From: Sporosarcina sp.
Lineage (GTDB): Bacteria > Bacillota > Bacilli > Bacillales_A > Planococcaceae
Direction of reading: 5' to 3'
Assembly: GCA_029257435.1 (NCBI GenBank)
Contig: JARIBI010000037.1
Coordinates: 1-43,890, forward strand
Length of the DNA: 43,890 bases
Under the pieces are notes generated by a model. That model had not been told where the DNA came from. It did no database searches and worked only from the letters and a program-made list of their open reading frames with translations. The translations under genes and the position numbers were made by a program. Below, one piece after another: positions 23,071 through 32,000 of the stretch. Numbering within the stretch: the stretch's first letter is position 1; each line of letters opens with the position of its first letter.

Positions 23071-24584
23071 GTCAGTTCTTTGATGTTTTTCAAGATCGTA
23101 AAGGAGAATTGGCTAGTGCATTATTAGAACATATTCAAATTTCCTTAATTGCACTGGTTTTTGCTGTTTTAATATCCATTCCACTTGGGATTTATTTAAG
23201 TAACAAGCAGCGGATTGCGGAAAGTGTTATCGGAGCTAGTGCAGTGCTGCAAACGATTCCGTCTCTTGCTCTGCTCGGATTACTGATTCCCCTGCTTGGT
23301 ATTGGAAAGGTACCCGCCATTATCGCACTCGTTGCATACGCGCTACTGCCAATTCTTCGCAACACATATACCGGCATCAAAGAAGTCGACCCCTCTCTAA
23401 AGGAAGCTGCTACTGCAATGGGGATGACAACATGGAAGCGACTGACCAAGGTGGAACTCCCGCTTGCGATGCCTGTTATTATGGCCGGTATCCGGACATC
23501 GATGGTGCTAATCGTAGGGACAGCTACGCTGGCTGCACTCATTGGAGCGGGCGGTCTCGGGGATTTAATCCTTCTGGGGATTGACCGTAATAATCCTTCT
23601 CTTATTGTAATGGGCGCGATTCCAGCTGCTCTCTTAGCACTCGCTTTCGATTTCTTGCTTAAGAAGTTTGAGGGTCTTTCATTCAAACGAGCTACCACTG
23701 CTTTAATTGTATTTTTCATTGCGGCATTGCTCGTTATCGTGTTCCCATTTTTGTCTGGACGTTCGAACAAACAGCTAGTACTGGGTGCAAAACTTGGTGC
23801 TGAACCAGAAATTCTCATAAATATGTACAAGCTCCTCATTGAAGACGAAACTGATCTGACTGTCGAACTGAAACCTGGTCTTGGAAAAACATCATTTGTA
23901 TTCAATGCCCTTAAGTCAGGAAGCATTGACATGTATCCGGAGTTCACAGGAACAGCACTATCGGAGTTTCTAAAAGAGGAAGCCGTCAGCAATGATCGCA
24001 AGGAAGTGTATGAACAAGCGCGCGATGGTCTTGCCGATCAATTCGATATGGTCTTATTACCGCCGATGTCCTATAACAATACGTACACATTGGCAATTTC
24101 ACAGCAATTCGAAGAACAGACTGGAGTGAAGACGATTTCGGATTTAGCTTCAGTTGAAGCTAATGTAAAAGCCGGATTCACGCTTGAATTCAATGACCGT
24201 GAAGATGGCTACAAAGGCATCCAGAAATTGTACGGTCTTGACTTCCCTACTGTAAAAACGATGGAACCTAAACTGCGGTACCAAGCAATTGAAACTGGCG
24301 ACATTAACCTGATGGATGCATATTCGACAGATAGTGAATTGAAAGAGTACGAAATGACTGTACTGGAAGATGACGAAGAACTATTCCCGCCTTACCAAGG
24401 CGCACCTTTATTGTTGAAAAAAACACTGGATACGTATCCCGAACTAGAGGATGTTTTAAATCAACTTTCAGGAAAAGTAACCGACGATGAAATGCGTGAC
24501 ATGAACTTCCGCGTAAACTCGGGTGGAGAAAACCCTGAAGATGTGGCACGTGAGTTTCTTAAGAATGCAGGATTGTTGAAGTGA
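23067..24584 (+). CDS. Fused permease and substrate-binding protein, OpuB/EgtU-like
   Basis: A 505-residue fusion. Residues 1 to about 235 form an ABC permease with six spans and the EAA loop (DPSLKEAATAMGMTTWKRL). Residues about 240-505 form an OpuAC-type binding domain tethered to the outer membrane face, starting LGAKLGAEPEILINMYKLL. It carries DMYPEFTGTALSEFL, typical of quaternary-amine binders. This layout and length match EgtU of Streptococcus and BilEB/EgtU of Listeria, which transport ergothioneine, as well as betaine systems such as BusAB. B. subtilis OpuB/OpuC split these parts into separate genes. Sequence alone does not settle the ligand; binding-cage residues need alignment. Confidence 0.88.
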   Translation: MSQFFDVFQDRKGELASALLEHIQISLIALVFAVLISIPLGIYLSNKQRIAESVIGASAVLQTIPSLALLGLLIPLLGIGKVPAIIALVAYALLPILRNTYTGIKEVDPSLKEAATAMGMTTWKRLTKVELPLAMPVIMAGIRTSMVLIVGTATLAALIGAGGLGDLILLGIDRNNPSLIVMGAIPAALLALAFDFLLKKFEGLSFKRATTALIVFFIAALLVIVFPFLSGRSNKQLVLGAKLGAEPEILINMYKLLIEDETDLTVELKPGLGKTSFVFNALKSGSIDMYPEFTGTALSEFLKEEAVSNDRKEVYEQARDGLADQFDMVLLPPMSYNNTYTLAISQQFEEQTGVKTISDLASVEANVKAGFTLEFNDREDGYKGIQKLYGLDFPTVKTMEPKLRYQAIETGDINLMDAYSTDSELKEYEMTVLEDDEELFPPYQGAPLLLKKTLDTYPELEDVLNQLSGKVTDDEMRDMNFRVNSGGENPEDVAREFLKNAGLLK

Positions 24585-24587
24585 GGA

Positions 24588-24614
24588 AAGGGCTGCCGCA
24601 GCAGTCCTTTTTTT
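24588..24614 (+). terminator. Terminator of the Opu/EgtUV-type operon
   Basis: AAGGGCTGC (24588-24596) and GCAGTCCTT (24601-24609), followed by T residues. Confidence 0.88.
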
Positions 24615-24721
24615 CATGGAATCTATTTTCTCTGTAACGGGTGTACCTTTGCAATCCGTTCAAATCTTACTGTATACTGGCAGTTAGCTCATATTACAAG
24701 CTGGTAAAGGAATGATTTTCG

Positions 24722-25819
24722 ATGAAAAAAGAAATCGCTTCCATCTACTATGTGCGATTTTTTGCAATGCTATTTGTTGTGCTTGTTCATACTACTGCAC
24801 AATACCGGCATCTATTTCCAGCACCTTCGATTCAGAACACATTTTACTTTTTCTTAAACAATATTGTCCGTGTCGAGGGCGGCATGTTCGTCATGATTAT
24901 GGGGATTGTGTTTTTCTATATGTATCGTGACCGGCCTTTTACAAAGGATGTCCTCTTCTCTTATTGGAAAAAACGTGTCACGTATATTCTAATCCCGTAT
25001 ATTGTCTGGTCACTCATTTACGAAGTGGAAATGTGGCATTACCAGGACCGTCCGCTCGTATTGACGGACATCCTTCATCGAATTCTATTTGGGGAAAGTA
25101 AATACCAGCTCTATTTCATATTTATTGTTGTGCAATTTTATTTAGTATTCCCCTTGCTGATGATGCTGGTCCGCAAATTCACGTTCTTCCGCAAGTATCT
25201 ATGGCTCTTCGGAATTGTTGCAGAATACGCCTATTTTCAGTTTTCAATTCATACGCACTATGTCACAGTTCCTCTTATGTTTAGCTTCATCGGCTCCTAT
25301 ATGCTGGGCGCATGGATTGGGCTCCACTATGAGAGCATTATCGAAAAGATGACGAAAAAGAAGATGGCCATTGCCGGGATCACGGGTCTTCTTCTGGCAT
25401 TGACCTACGTGTTCATCCGCTACCGCAATACGTATTTTGACCGTTTGCCCATTGAGGATGACTATTACAAAATGATCGGCATATTGTTTAAAGTGATCGG
25501 CAGCTTGTTCTTCTTCTACTTTGCAGAGTACCTGGTGCGCTGGTCAAGCCAAAAATCCGTTCATCGGATGCGCAGCATTGCGTACTACTCGTTTGGCTTT
25601 TACTTAATGCACCCACTCGTTTTGTTCCAAGTGATGAAGTATTTGCCGACACGCGGAACGCCTATCTCGTGGCACATTACAATCTTTTTACAATATACGA
25701 TCACGGTCATTTTATGCTATCTCATTATCTGGTTCTTCCATCGCTTTGTACCCTTCGCAAGTTTTATTTTTGGGAAATTACCGAAGAACGCAAAGTTGTT
25801 CTGGCAGATCAAAGAATAG
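24722..25819 (+). CDS. Acyltransferase 3 family membrane protein
   Basis: A 365-residue polytopic protein with about ten spans. The family start is seen: YYVRFFAMLFVVLVHTTAQY, with the His of the catalytic 'R..A...V...H' motif near residue 22. The KKRVTYILIPYIVWSLIYE block (Arg, then 'IP.ii') is typical. Members transfer acyl groups to cell-surface sugars, lipids or peptidoglycan, or act as flippases. No glycan cluster is nearby, so the acceptor is unknown. It is a single gene with its own terminator. Confidence 0.88.
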   Translation: MKKEIASIYYVRFFAMLFVVLVHTTAQYRHLFPAPSIQNTFYFFLNNIVRVEGGMFVMIMGIVFFYMYRDRPFTKDVLFSYWKKRVTYILIPYIVWSLIYEVEMWHYQDRPLVLTDILHRILFGESKYQLYFIFIVVQFYLVFPLLMMLVRKFTFFRKYLWLFGIVAEYAYFQFSIHTHYVTVPLMFSFIGSYMLGAWIGLHYESIIEKMTKKKMAIAGITGLLLALTYVFIRYRNTYFDRLPIEDDYYKMIGILFKVIGSLFFFYFAEYLVRWSSQKSVHRMRSIAYYSFGFYLMHPLVLFQVMKYLPTRGTPISWHITIFLQYTITVILCYLIIWFFHRFVPFASFIFGKLPKNAKLFWQIKE

Positions 25820-25834
25820 CAGCAGCTGAGCGCT

Positions 25835-25873
25835 CCTCGAGGGGAAAAGTTTCTTTTCTCTCGGGGTTTTTTT
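25835..25873 (+). terminator. Terminator of the acyltransferase gene
   Basis: CCTCGAGGGGAAAAG and CTTTTCTCTCGGGG pair over about 14 positions, followed by seven T residues. Confidence 0.85.
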
Positions 25874-25942
25874 GTCTACATTCCACTACTTAGTTTTCTT
25901 TTCATGCAGAATTGATTATTATGAACAATGGAGGCGATATAA

Positions 25943-26401
25943 ATGAAAAAAGCAGTTATTTTACTAGTGGCAGCATTCATGCTTGCTGCGTGCAACAATG
26001 CAGACAAATCTGAGTCCGTTTCAGATTCCGATAAAAAACCGGCTACTGCAGAATCACAAGAATCAGCGGGTTCTGAATCTGCAGATGATCAGGTTGGATT
26101 AGAAGAAGGATTAAAAGCAGATTCTACTGTGATCGAGTATGAAGATATCGCAAAGGGAGAAGTTCCTGCAAACACAAAAGTTGCTTTCAAAGGGACGGTT
26201 TTTGCCATTGAAGATGGCCAGTATGGATTAAAGAATGATGTCACTGATTCCTCTGAAGAGGTTTTATGGGTGGATGATATCCGCCTGGGAGAACGCACAG
26301 AGATTCCTGAAGGTACCACTGTGACGGTATACGGCAGCTATACGGATTCCGATGAGCAAGATGTTCCGAAAATGCGCGCTGTGTTCATCGACATGAACTG
26401 A
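25943..26401 (+). CDS. Putative lipoprotein, OB-fold-like C-terminal domain
   Basis: A 152-residue secreted lipoprotein. The signal peptide ends in LAAC (lipidated C17). Residues about 20-55 are a Ser/Asp/Glu-rich linker. Residues about 65-152 look like a small beta-barrel (VAFKGTVFAIEDGQYGLK, then VTVYGSYTD, then MRAVFIDMN), similar in layout to the OB-fold lipoproteins of Bacillales. It is monocistronic between two terminators, with a GGAGG ribosome site. The function is unknown. Confidence 0.82.
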   Translation: MKKAVILLVAAFMLAACNNADKSESVSDSDKKPATAESQESAGSESADDQVGLEEGLKADSTVIEYEDIAKGEVPANTKVAFKGTVFAIEDGQYGLKNDVTDSSEEVLWVDDIRLGERTEIPEGTTVTVYGSYTDSDEQDVPKMRAVFIDMN

Positions 26402-26413
26402 TTTACACATAGT

Positions 26414-26470
26414 AAAGGTGAGCCCCATTTCCCTCCCAATACATTCGGGGATTCTGAGGTTCACCTTTTC
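26414..26470 (+). terminator. Terminator of the lipoprotein gene
   Basis: AAAGGTGAGCC and GGTTCACCTTT pair with one mismatch, followed by TTCTTATC. The loop is long and can form an inner stem. Confidence 0.65.
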
Positions 26471-26627
26471 TTATCTGTTTCAATTAGGATATGATCATGC
26501 CCGTCTTCATACAAACTGCCTCAAACACAAAGTATCCAATACCATCAAACTTACCGAATTTTGCAAAAAGAGTTGCCGATAGGTATGCGTTTGGATATGA
26601 TGTTGAAAAGAGGAGGAAAACCTTCCA

Positions 26628-27098
26628 ATGACGAACGATCCTAAAGACTTTTTTGATAGAGAACGCGGAGATGAACCTAAACGAAAAACAGAAAGAAAAG
26701 ACGGAGAACCTACTCCCGCATTTAAAGGGGCTTCCTGGGTAGCACTTGTTATCGGAATTAGTGCGTATCTTGTGGGTCTCTTTAATGCTGCTATGGAGCT
26801 GAATGAAAAAGGTTACTACTTTGCGATTTTGATATTCGGGCTTTACGCAGCCGTTTCACTACAAAAAGCAGTGCGAGACAAAGATGAGGATATCCCTGTT
26901 ACTAACATTTACTATGGACTTAGCTGGTTCGCCCTCATTGTAGCGATTTCGCTCATGGCAATCGGGCTATACAATGCGGGCAGTATCATTTTAAGTGAAA
27001 AAGGCTTTTATGGAATGGCATTTGTTTTGAGTATCTTTGCAGCCATCACGGTCCAGAAAAACGTCCGAGATACACAGAAAGCTAGAGAGCATAATTAA
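26628..27098 (+). CDS. YiaA/YiaB family membrane protein
   Basis: A 156-residue protein. After a charged 35-residue N-terminus it holds two copies of a two-span YiaA/YiaB unit. They end KGYYFAILIFGLYAAVSLQ followed by KAVRD, and KGFYGMAFVLSIFAAITVQ followed by KNVRD. The repeat shows internal duplication. The function of the family is unknown. A GAGGAGG ribosome site lies close upstream of ATG. Single gene with a terminator shared with the convergent TusA-TsuA unit. Confidence 0.88.
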   Translation: MTNDPKDFFDRERGDEPKRKTERKDGEPTPAFKGASWVALVIGISAYLVGLFNAAMELNEKGYYFAILIFGLYAAVSLQKAVRDKDEDIPVTNIYYGLSWFALIVAISLMAIGLYNAGSIILSEKGFYGMAFVLSIFAAITVQKNVRDTQKAREHN

Positions 27099-27123
27099 GC
27101 GTAGATCTCTCATTTATCTAAAG

Positions 27124-27169
27124 AAAAGCTAGAACCAAAGTCAAATTGACTATGGTTCCAGCTTTTTTT
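27124..27169. terminator. Bidirectional terminator between the YiaA and TusA genes
   Basis: AAAAGCTAGAACCA (27124-27137) pairs with TGGTTCCAGCTTTT (27153-27166) with one mismatch. T-runs occur on both sides. Confidence 0.85.
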
Positions 27170-27196
27170 GGGCAGTGCAGGTTAATGCACTCGCGA

Positions 27197-27436
27197 TTAG
27201 GCATAAATATAAAACAGATACTCCTGACCATTCTTAATCGGATCTTGAGCAAACGTGTAGCCATGGGCAATCGCTTCTTCAGGTACATTACGGAAAGAGC
27301 CTGGACAATCTGTGATAACTTGTAAGAGCTCACCTTTCTTCATCCCCTCTAGCGCCTCTAAAGTGTAGATAACCGGATACGGACATGATTCTCCGCGCAG
27401 ATCGAGTGTGAAATCTGCTTCTTTGTTAGCTTGCAT
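27197..27436 (-). CDS. TusA-family sulfurtransferase (YeeD-like)
   Basis: A 79-residue cytosolic sulfur-carrier protein. The TusA motif is LDLRGESCPYPVIYTLEAL, with the sulfane-accepting Cys at position 18 in CPxP. The end QEYLFYIYA is typical. It overlaps the TsuA-like transporter gene by 11 bp (27426-27436), so the two are translationally coupled. The layout equals the E. coli yeeE-yeeD pair, where the TusA-like protein takes sulfur delivered through the channel. Its role would be to accept sulfur from imported thiosulfate and pass it on. Confidence 0.92.
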   Translation of the reverse strand: MQANKEADFTLDLRGESCPYPVIYTLEALEGMKKGELLQVITDCPGSFRNVPEEAIAHGYTFAQDPIKNGQEYLFYIYA

Positions 27437-28634
27437 GGTGTTTCACTCCTCTCTTCATTGCCAACTGGCGATGGTAGCGTTTTTCACGATAAACTGTTAA
27501 TGCATAAAGCAGACCAAGCATTGCGAGCGTTGCTAAAATAGCACCGACCGGACCAAATGACTCCAGCAGATTCACTTTCGCTCCGCTTTTTACCAATGTA
27601 TCGTAGACGCCTAAATGATCCCATGCATATGCCAGGAACGTTGCACCGATAATGTTGCCCGCAAATACAGGCAAAAACAAGACTTGTCCTTCCATAAGTC
27701 GATACATCATTCCGGTTTCACAGCCTGAAGCCATGACAATGCCGAGACCGAATAATGCACCGCCGACAAATGTGCTTAACGCAGCAATTTGAGTGATCGG
27801 CGTTAAGTCATAGACGGATATGATAATAACCGTTAGCACAGAACTGATTGCCATTCCGATAATGATTGCTTTTGCCATGATACTGCGGCCTACGAGGAAT
27901 AAATCCCGAAAAGCAGAAGTGAAGCAAATTTGACCGCGTTCGATAAGAATACCGAATGCAAGGCCGAATAGCGCACCCAGTCCAAGCAATTTCTGCCCTG
28001 TTGCAAAGAAGTAGACCATTAAACCGATGTAGATCACTGCGATTGCTGCTCCTACATACGGCTGGATGACACGCTTTTGCACATTGGATGGTTTAGCAGC
28101 ACCGCGTGTTAAGGTCGGCTTCCCTTTCCACCAGCTCATTTTCGTTAATTTTGCTCCGAAGTATGTTCCGATTCCCGTTGCAACAATGAAAATCCATGAG
28201 TGGAATGAAAATTGAGGGACTCCCGTGAAAAATGCTGCCAAGTTACAACCTAAAGCCAAACGTGCACCGAATCCGGCAATAATACCGCCAGCAAGCCCTT
28301 GGACATATCGGCGTTTTTGCTGCGGAAGACGGATTTTAAAGTTATTGCTCAATAACACCATGATCAAAGCGCCCACAAACATCCCCCAGACAATCCTGCC
28401 ATCCGGGCGATTCCATGTCGTTCCTTGCAGATGTACCATGTCAAAGTACTGCCACCCTGAAATGTCCACGCCAAACAGTTTCAGTAGATCGCCGCCGAGA
28501 CGTGTGAACTCACCAGTAACAGCCCAAACAGTAGAGGTGAGGCCAAAGTATAGAGCGCTAAGAATACCAGCAATCAGTAATACGACATAAGGATTCCAAT
28601 AGCGTTTTAAAATAGGATTCAATATAGTTTTCAT
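27426..28634 (-). CDS. tsuA: TsuA/YeeE-type thiosulfate transporter
   Basis: A 402-residue membrane protein of the YeeE/YedE family with many short spans in two inverted halves. The conserved cysteines are C130 in ALGCNLAAF, C237 in GQICFTSAFRD and C305 in ASGCETGMM. In TsuA, three cysteines relay thiosulfate through hydrogen bonds. All three positions are kept, so the channel should work. It is first in a two-gene unit with the TusA-like gene. GGAGG lies 9 nt before ATG. A plausible promoter is TTGATT-16-TAAAAT about 45 bp upstream. A selenium-type YedE role is the alternative; the neighbour TusA fits both, and no selenium genes are present. Confidence 0.9.
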   Translation of the reverse strand: MKTILNPILKRYWNPYVVLLIAGILSALYFGLTSTVWAVTGEFTRLGGDLLKLFGVDISGWQYFDMVHLQGTTWNRPDGRIVWGMFVGALIMVLLSNNFKIRLPQQKRRYVQGLAGGIIAGFGARLALGCNLAAFFTGVPQFSFHSWIFIVATGIGTYFGAKLTKMSWWKGKPTLTRGAAKPSNVQKRVIQPYVGAAIAVIYIGLMVYFFATGQKLLGLGALFGLAFGILIERGQICFTSAFRDLFLVGRSIMAKAIIIGMAISSVLTVIIISVYDLTPITQIAALSTFVGGALFGLGIVMASGCETGMMYRLMEGQVLFLPVFAGNIIGATFLAYAWDHLGVYDTLVKSGAKVNLLESFGPVGAILATLAMLGLLYALTVYREKRYHRQLAMKRGVKHHAS

Positions 28635-28765
28635 TTCGTTTTTCCTCCAATAAAGTACTTTTCTATTTTAGTCTTTATCAGAGAGAAATCAAGTTACGAT
28701 TCATTCTACTTATCTGGATACCTGAACATTACTAGAATCCTTGCTCCTCCACCCTAAATGCCTTT
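28635..28765. other. Upstream region of tsuA
   Basis: On the minus strand TTGATT and TAAAAT, 16 bp apart, form a possible sigma-A promoter about 40-70 bp before tsuA. No CstR-like dyad is visible. The rest is AT-rich without clear structure. Confidence 0.45.
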
Positions 28766-28891
28766 TTATAATTCAACATCGTCCTGGAAATTTAGTACAA
28801 AGTGATGGGAGTCATCATAAACAGCGAATTCGAAGCCATTCTCTTTATAGAAACGAATAATTTCCAGCTCTGAATCTGGTAGTCTTTTCAT
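28766..28891 (-). CDS. Small ORF of 41 residues behind twin operators, possibly a gene remnant
   Basis: The product starts MKRLPDSELEI, which is the N-terminal signature of BlaI/MecI-type winged-helix repressors. It then switches to RFYKENGFEFAVYDDSHHF and stops at residue 41. The second part does not continue the repressor fold; it looks faintly like a GNAT acetyltransferase end, but that is uncertain. AGAGG lies 5 nt before ATG. The promoter region holds two BlaI/MecI-like operators. The likeliest reading is a repressor gene cut down by deletion or fused to a fragment, leaving promoter and operators intact. It could also be a genuine small protein. No blaR or beta-lactamase gene is nearby. 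Confidence 0.45.
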   Translation of the reverse strand: MKRLPDSELEIIRFYKENGFEFAVYDDSHHFVLNFQDDVEL

Positions 28892-28905
28892 CGTGTCCTC
28901 TTTTC

Positions 28906-28964
28906 ATTCTACAAATGCAGAATGTTTATATTCCATATTCTACACTTGCAGAATGAAATGTCAG
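28906..28964 (-). promoter_or_regulatory. Promoter with two BlaI/MecI-like operators
   Basis: Two 18-bp dyads, at 28906-28923 and 28937-28954, read ATTCTACA-NN-TGCAGAAT and lie 31 bp apart, about three helical turns. Their core TACA-NN-TGCA is one base from the TACA-NN-TGTA core of BlaI/MecI operators. On the minus strand CTGACA (28964-28959) and TAGAAT (28942-28937) form a promoter with a 16-bp spacer, and the first dyad covers the -10 box. Confidence 0.65.
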
Positions 28965-28974
28965 TGCTATATCA

Positions 28975-29025
28975 AAAAACTTTTTATAGCAAACAGGCAT
29001 CCCTGTTAAGGGACGCCTGTTTGCT
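28975..29025 (-). terminator. Terminator of the subtilase gene
   Basis: AGCAAACAGGC (28988-28998) and GCCTGTTTGCT (29015-29025) form a perfect 11-bp stem. On the minus strand a run of TATAAAAAGTTTTTT follows. Confidence 0.88.
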
Positions 29026-29067
29026 TAAAGATATTCGATTGGCATACTTCTTGAAGCACGTTTCTAT

Positions 29068-32000
29068 TCACTTCTTCGGTACTAAACCTAATGCTTTTAA
29101 GAAATCATTTATGCCCTTGGATCCGAGTTTTTCAAGCGGTTTCTTCTTCGCATCGCTGCCCACTTTCAAGAAATTCTTCTCAATGTAGCGAATGTCCAGC
29201 TCATCTACAATGCCATCCTTATTCACATCTGTACTCGGGTGGTTCTTACCGTATTGTGCAACGACACGCATCACATCATGGATATCAATGACACCATCAT
29301 CGTTCACATCTCCGGCAGGGGCATGGACTGCATTTACCCAAAACTCTTCCCCAACAGTTTCCCCATTGTACTCAACACCTGGTCGGACTGTGCGTTGTTT
29401 GTTCAAATGCCCTGGTACTTCAAAGTAGACGGTAACCTCTTTTTCCGTAACTGGCATATCGTAGAAGAAGTATTCACCGTATTCGTCTACTTTTGTATGA
29501 TAGACTTTTCCACTTTCACCTTTTGCATATACTTTTGCACCCATTTTGTCGTAATCTTGGAAATCCAAAAATCCATCATGTGTAAACGCTTCTGGTGTGA
29601 TGAATCCTGACAAAATCGAATACTTCGGTACCACTTCAAACGGGTCTGCTAAAAATACAGGTAAGTCTTGTGACTCTGCTTCTCCATGTTGTTGGTATTC
29701 GAAAGCATCGACGCCTAACGCATTGGCACCTTCATAATACGCATCGTTGATCATCGTAAACGTCGCATCGATGAATGGACTATCTCCCGTAAATCCATCG
29801 AATTCTGAGTCGGATTTTAAAGTTGCGCTAACGTGCAGCATGTCAAGCCAATCTCCCTCATCGATTGTAGGCTCATCCAACTGAACTTCAATACCGTTTG
29901 CATCTGCAAACTTCTTGAATTCATCATTCACCGATAGGTTTTCAAACTTAAAGATTTCGTGATCATACTCTACACCAAATGAACCTGACAATAATTTTTC
30001 AACTTGCGATAAATTCAGTGTCATCGTAATTTGTTCTTCGAGATACAACTTCTCTTTGTCATATGACTGTAGCGCATATGGTGTTCCTTTTTTAATAACT
30101 GTATATCTTGTGAGACTTCTTGTATCCGCATTGGATGCTAAATCCACTGGGACTAAGTCAATCACGACAGGACCCGCTTCAATTTCTTCTGGTAATACGC
30201 CAAAGCTCATTGCACCATTAGGAGCTACCCCAAGTGCATTCGGAAACGGCGTGTTTTGGTAGACCGTTACGATATTTCCGGATTGGTCATAGCTCAACCC
30301 TTTCCCGTTCAATAGGTCAACGGTTGAATCATAGACATTGGTATGCACCCAAAATGCATTGCGTCCAAATTCATTCGTATACATCGACTCGTCCACTTCA
30401 ATAATACCTGGCTTATGATCTTCGAACATCATTTCAGGCGGCGTATTGTCTACCACCACGACTTGTTCCATAGAGTATGTGTCTCCACCTTTGTCTGTTC
30501 CGAGAAGCTCATAAATATAATCCCCTTCCGGTAAACGGACCAATTCCTCACCGATTGGATTTTTTTCATCTCCTGTGAAAGGGAAGATATACCCCATGAA
30601 TCCTTTAGAGGCCACATAATCCACGTCTGGTTTCATGTCGTAAAATGCACCTACCACCCCAAGCGGTTCATTGGTTTTACTATTTTTAATGACTAAATCT
30701 ACTGATTCCATCGGGCTCTTTAAGCTCACTTTCAACCCCATGAATGGCAGTAAGAACGGGTGATATTTCCATACGTTTGGAACCGCTGGGCGATCGAACT
30801 CCATAGACGCGAATCCTTTGCTAGAAATACGAAGTGCAAATGGTACCTGATGCGTTTCTCCCTCACCGTCTGAAATTTGTACATAGCCTTCATACGTTCC
30901 AAACTTCGTTTTTTCTGAAGCGCTGATGCTTACTTCAAATTCCGCTACTTTTCCGCTAGCCACTGTCAGCTTCTTTGGCACGTCAATTACGACATCATTA
31001 GCAGCTGCATCTTGTCGGTTGTCGCTTGCTTGCAGAAAATCTACTTCTATCGAATAAGACTTTTCTGCATCTGCGTGGTTAGCTAGCTTCATCTTCTTTG
31101 TACTTTGAATCGTTTCGCCTTCTGTAATATAGTAACTGCCAAATCGCAGTGAACCTGTTTCGTGTTCTAATGTGAATGGTTCGTTCTCTTCATCGAACAT
31201 ACTGATGGCATCTACGACCACAGCGGCAGTGTCTGTGTAAACAGCATCGTATACATTAATACGTCCAGCTCCCACCTCGTACACGGAATAATCCTCTCGC
31301 ATATCAACGGAAGTATTCATCAATGCCGTCTTCACTTCAAACGGTGTATAATTAGGATGTTGTTGTAATATCAATGCTGCAGCCCCCGCCACGTGTGGTG
31401 CCGCCATCGATGTTCCTTGGATTCGTTCATAGGCACTATCATAGTTATTGTCAATCGGATCATTGACGTACGCTGGGTACGTAGAAAAAATGGATACCCC
31501 TGGTGCCACTAGATCCGGCTTGATGTCATGACTGCTAGCGACAGGTCCTCTAGAACTGAAATCCGCTAAATAATCGCCTTCTGATTTCACTTCACTCAGT
31601 TCACCAAATGTAAACTGTCCTTCTGTTTTAGCTGACTTCACTAATTTCAATCCGTCTTCATTGGAGACTCGGAATGCCGGTAGAAATGACGTACTTTCTC
31701 CAACGTAGTAAGGAATCTGACCTTCCGAATCGTTGAAAACGATCACAGCTTCAGCACCAGCGTCTTTCGCATTCTTAAGTTTTTCGTCAAACGAACGTTG
31801 CCCTCGTTGAATTAAAGCAATCTTGCCCTTTACGTCGCGTCCTTCAAACTCATTGGCTCCACCAAATCCTGCGTATACTAACGGGTACGATTGACCAAGG
31901 AATCCTTCAATTCGGTCCGTAAAGCTTTTTGCAAGCAAACGCACATCACTAAACGCTGCATCATCCGTTGTTGCCTTGTATGATGGCGTCTTTTGTGCGA

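Noticed and set aside
23192..24001. Minus-strand frame of 269 codons inside the permease-binding fusion
   Set aside because: It is the antisense shadow of a clear ABC gene; composition (Ser/Arg/Ile-rich) and lack of a ribosome site confirm this.
28635..28765. CstR-type operator upstream of tsuA
   Set aside because: No ATACC-N6-GGTAT dyad is present; only a single weak ATCC/GGTATC similarity was found.
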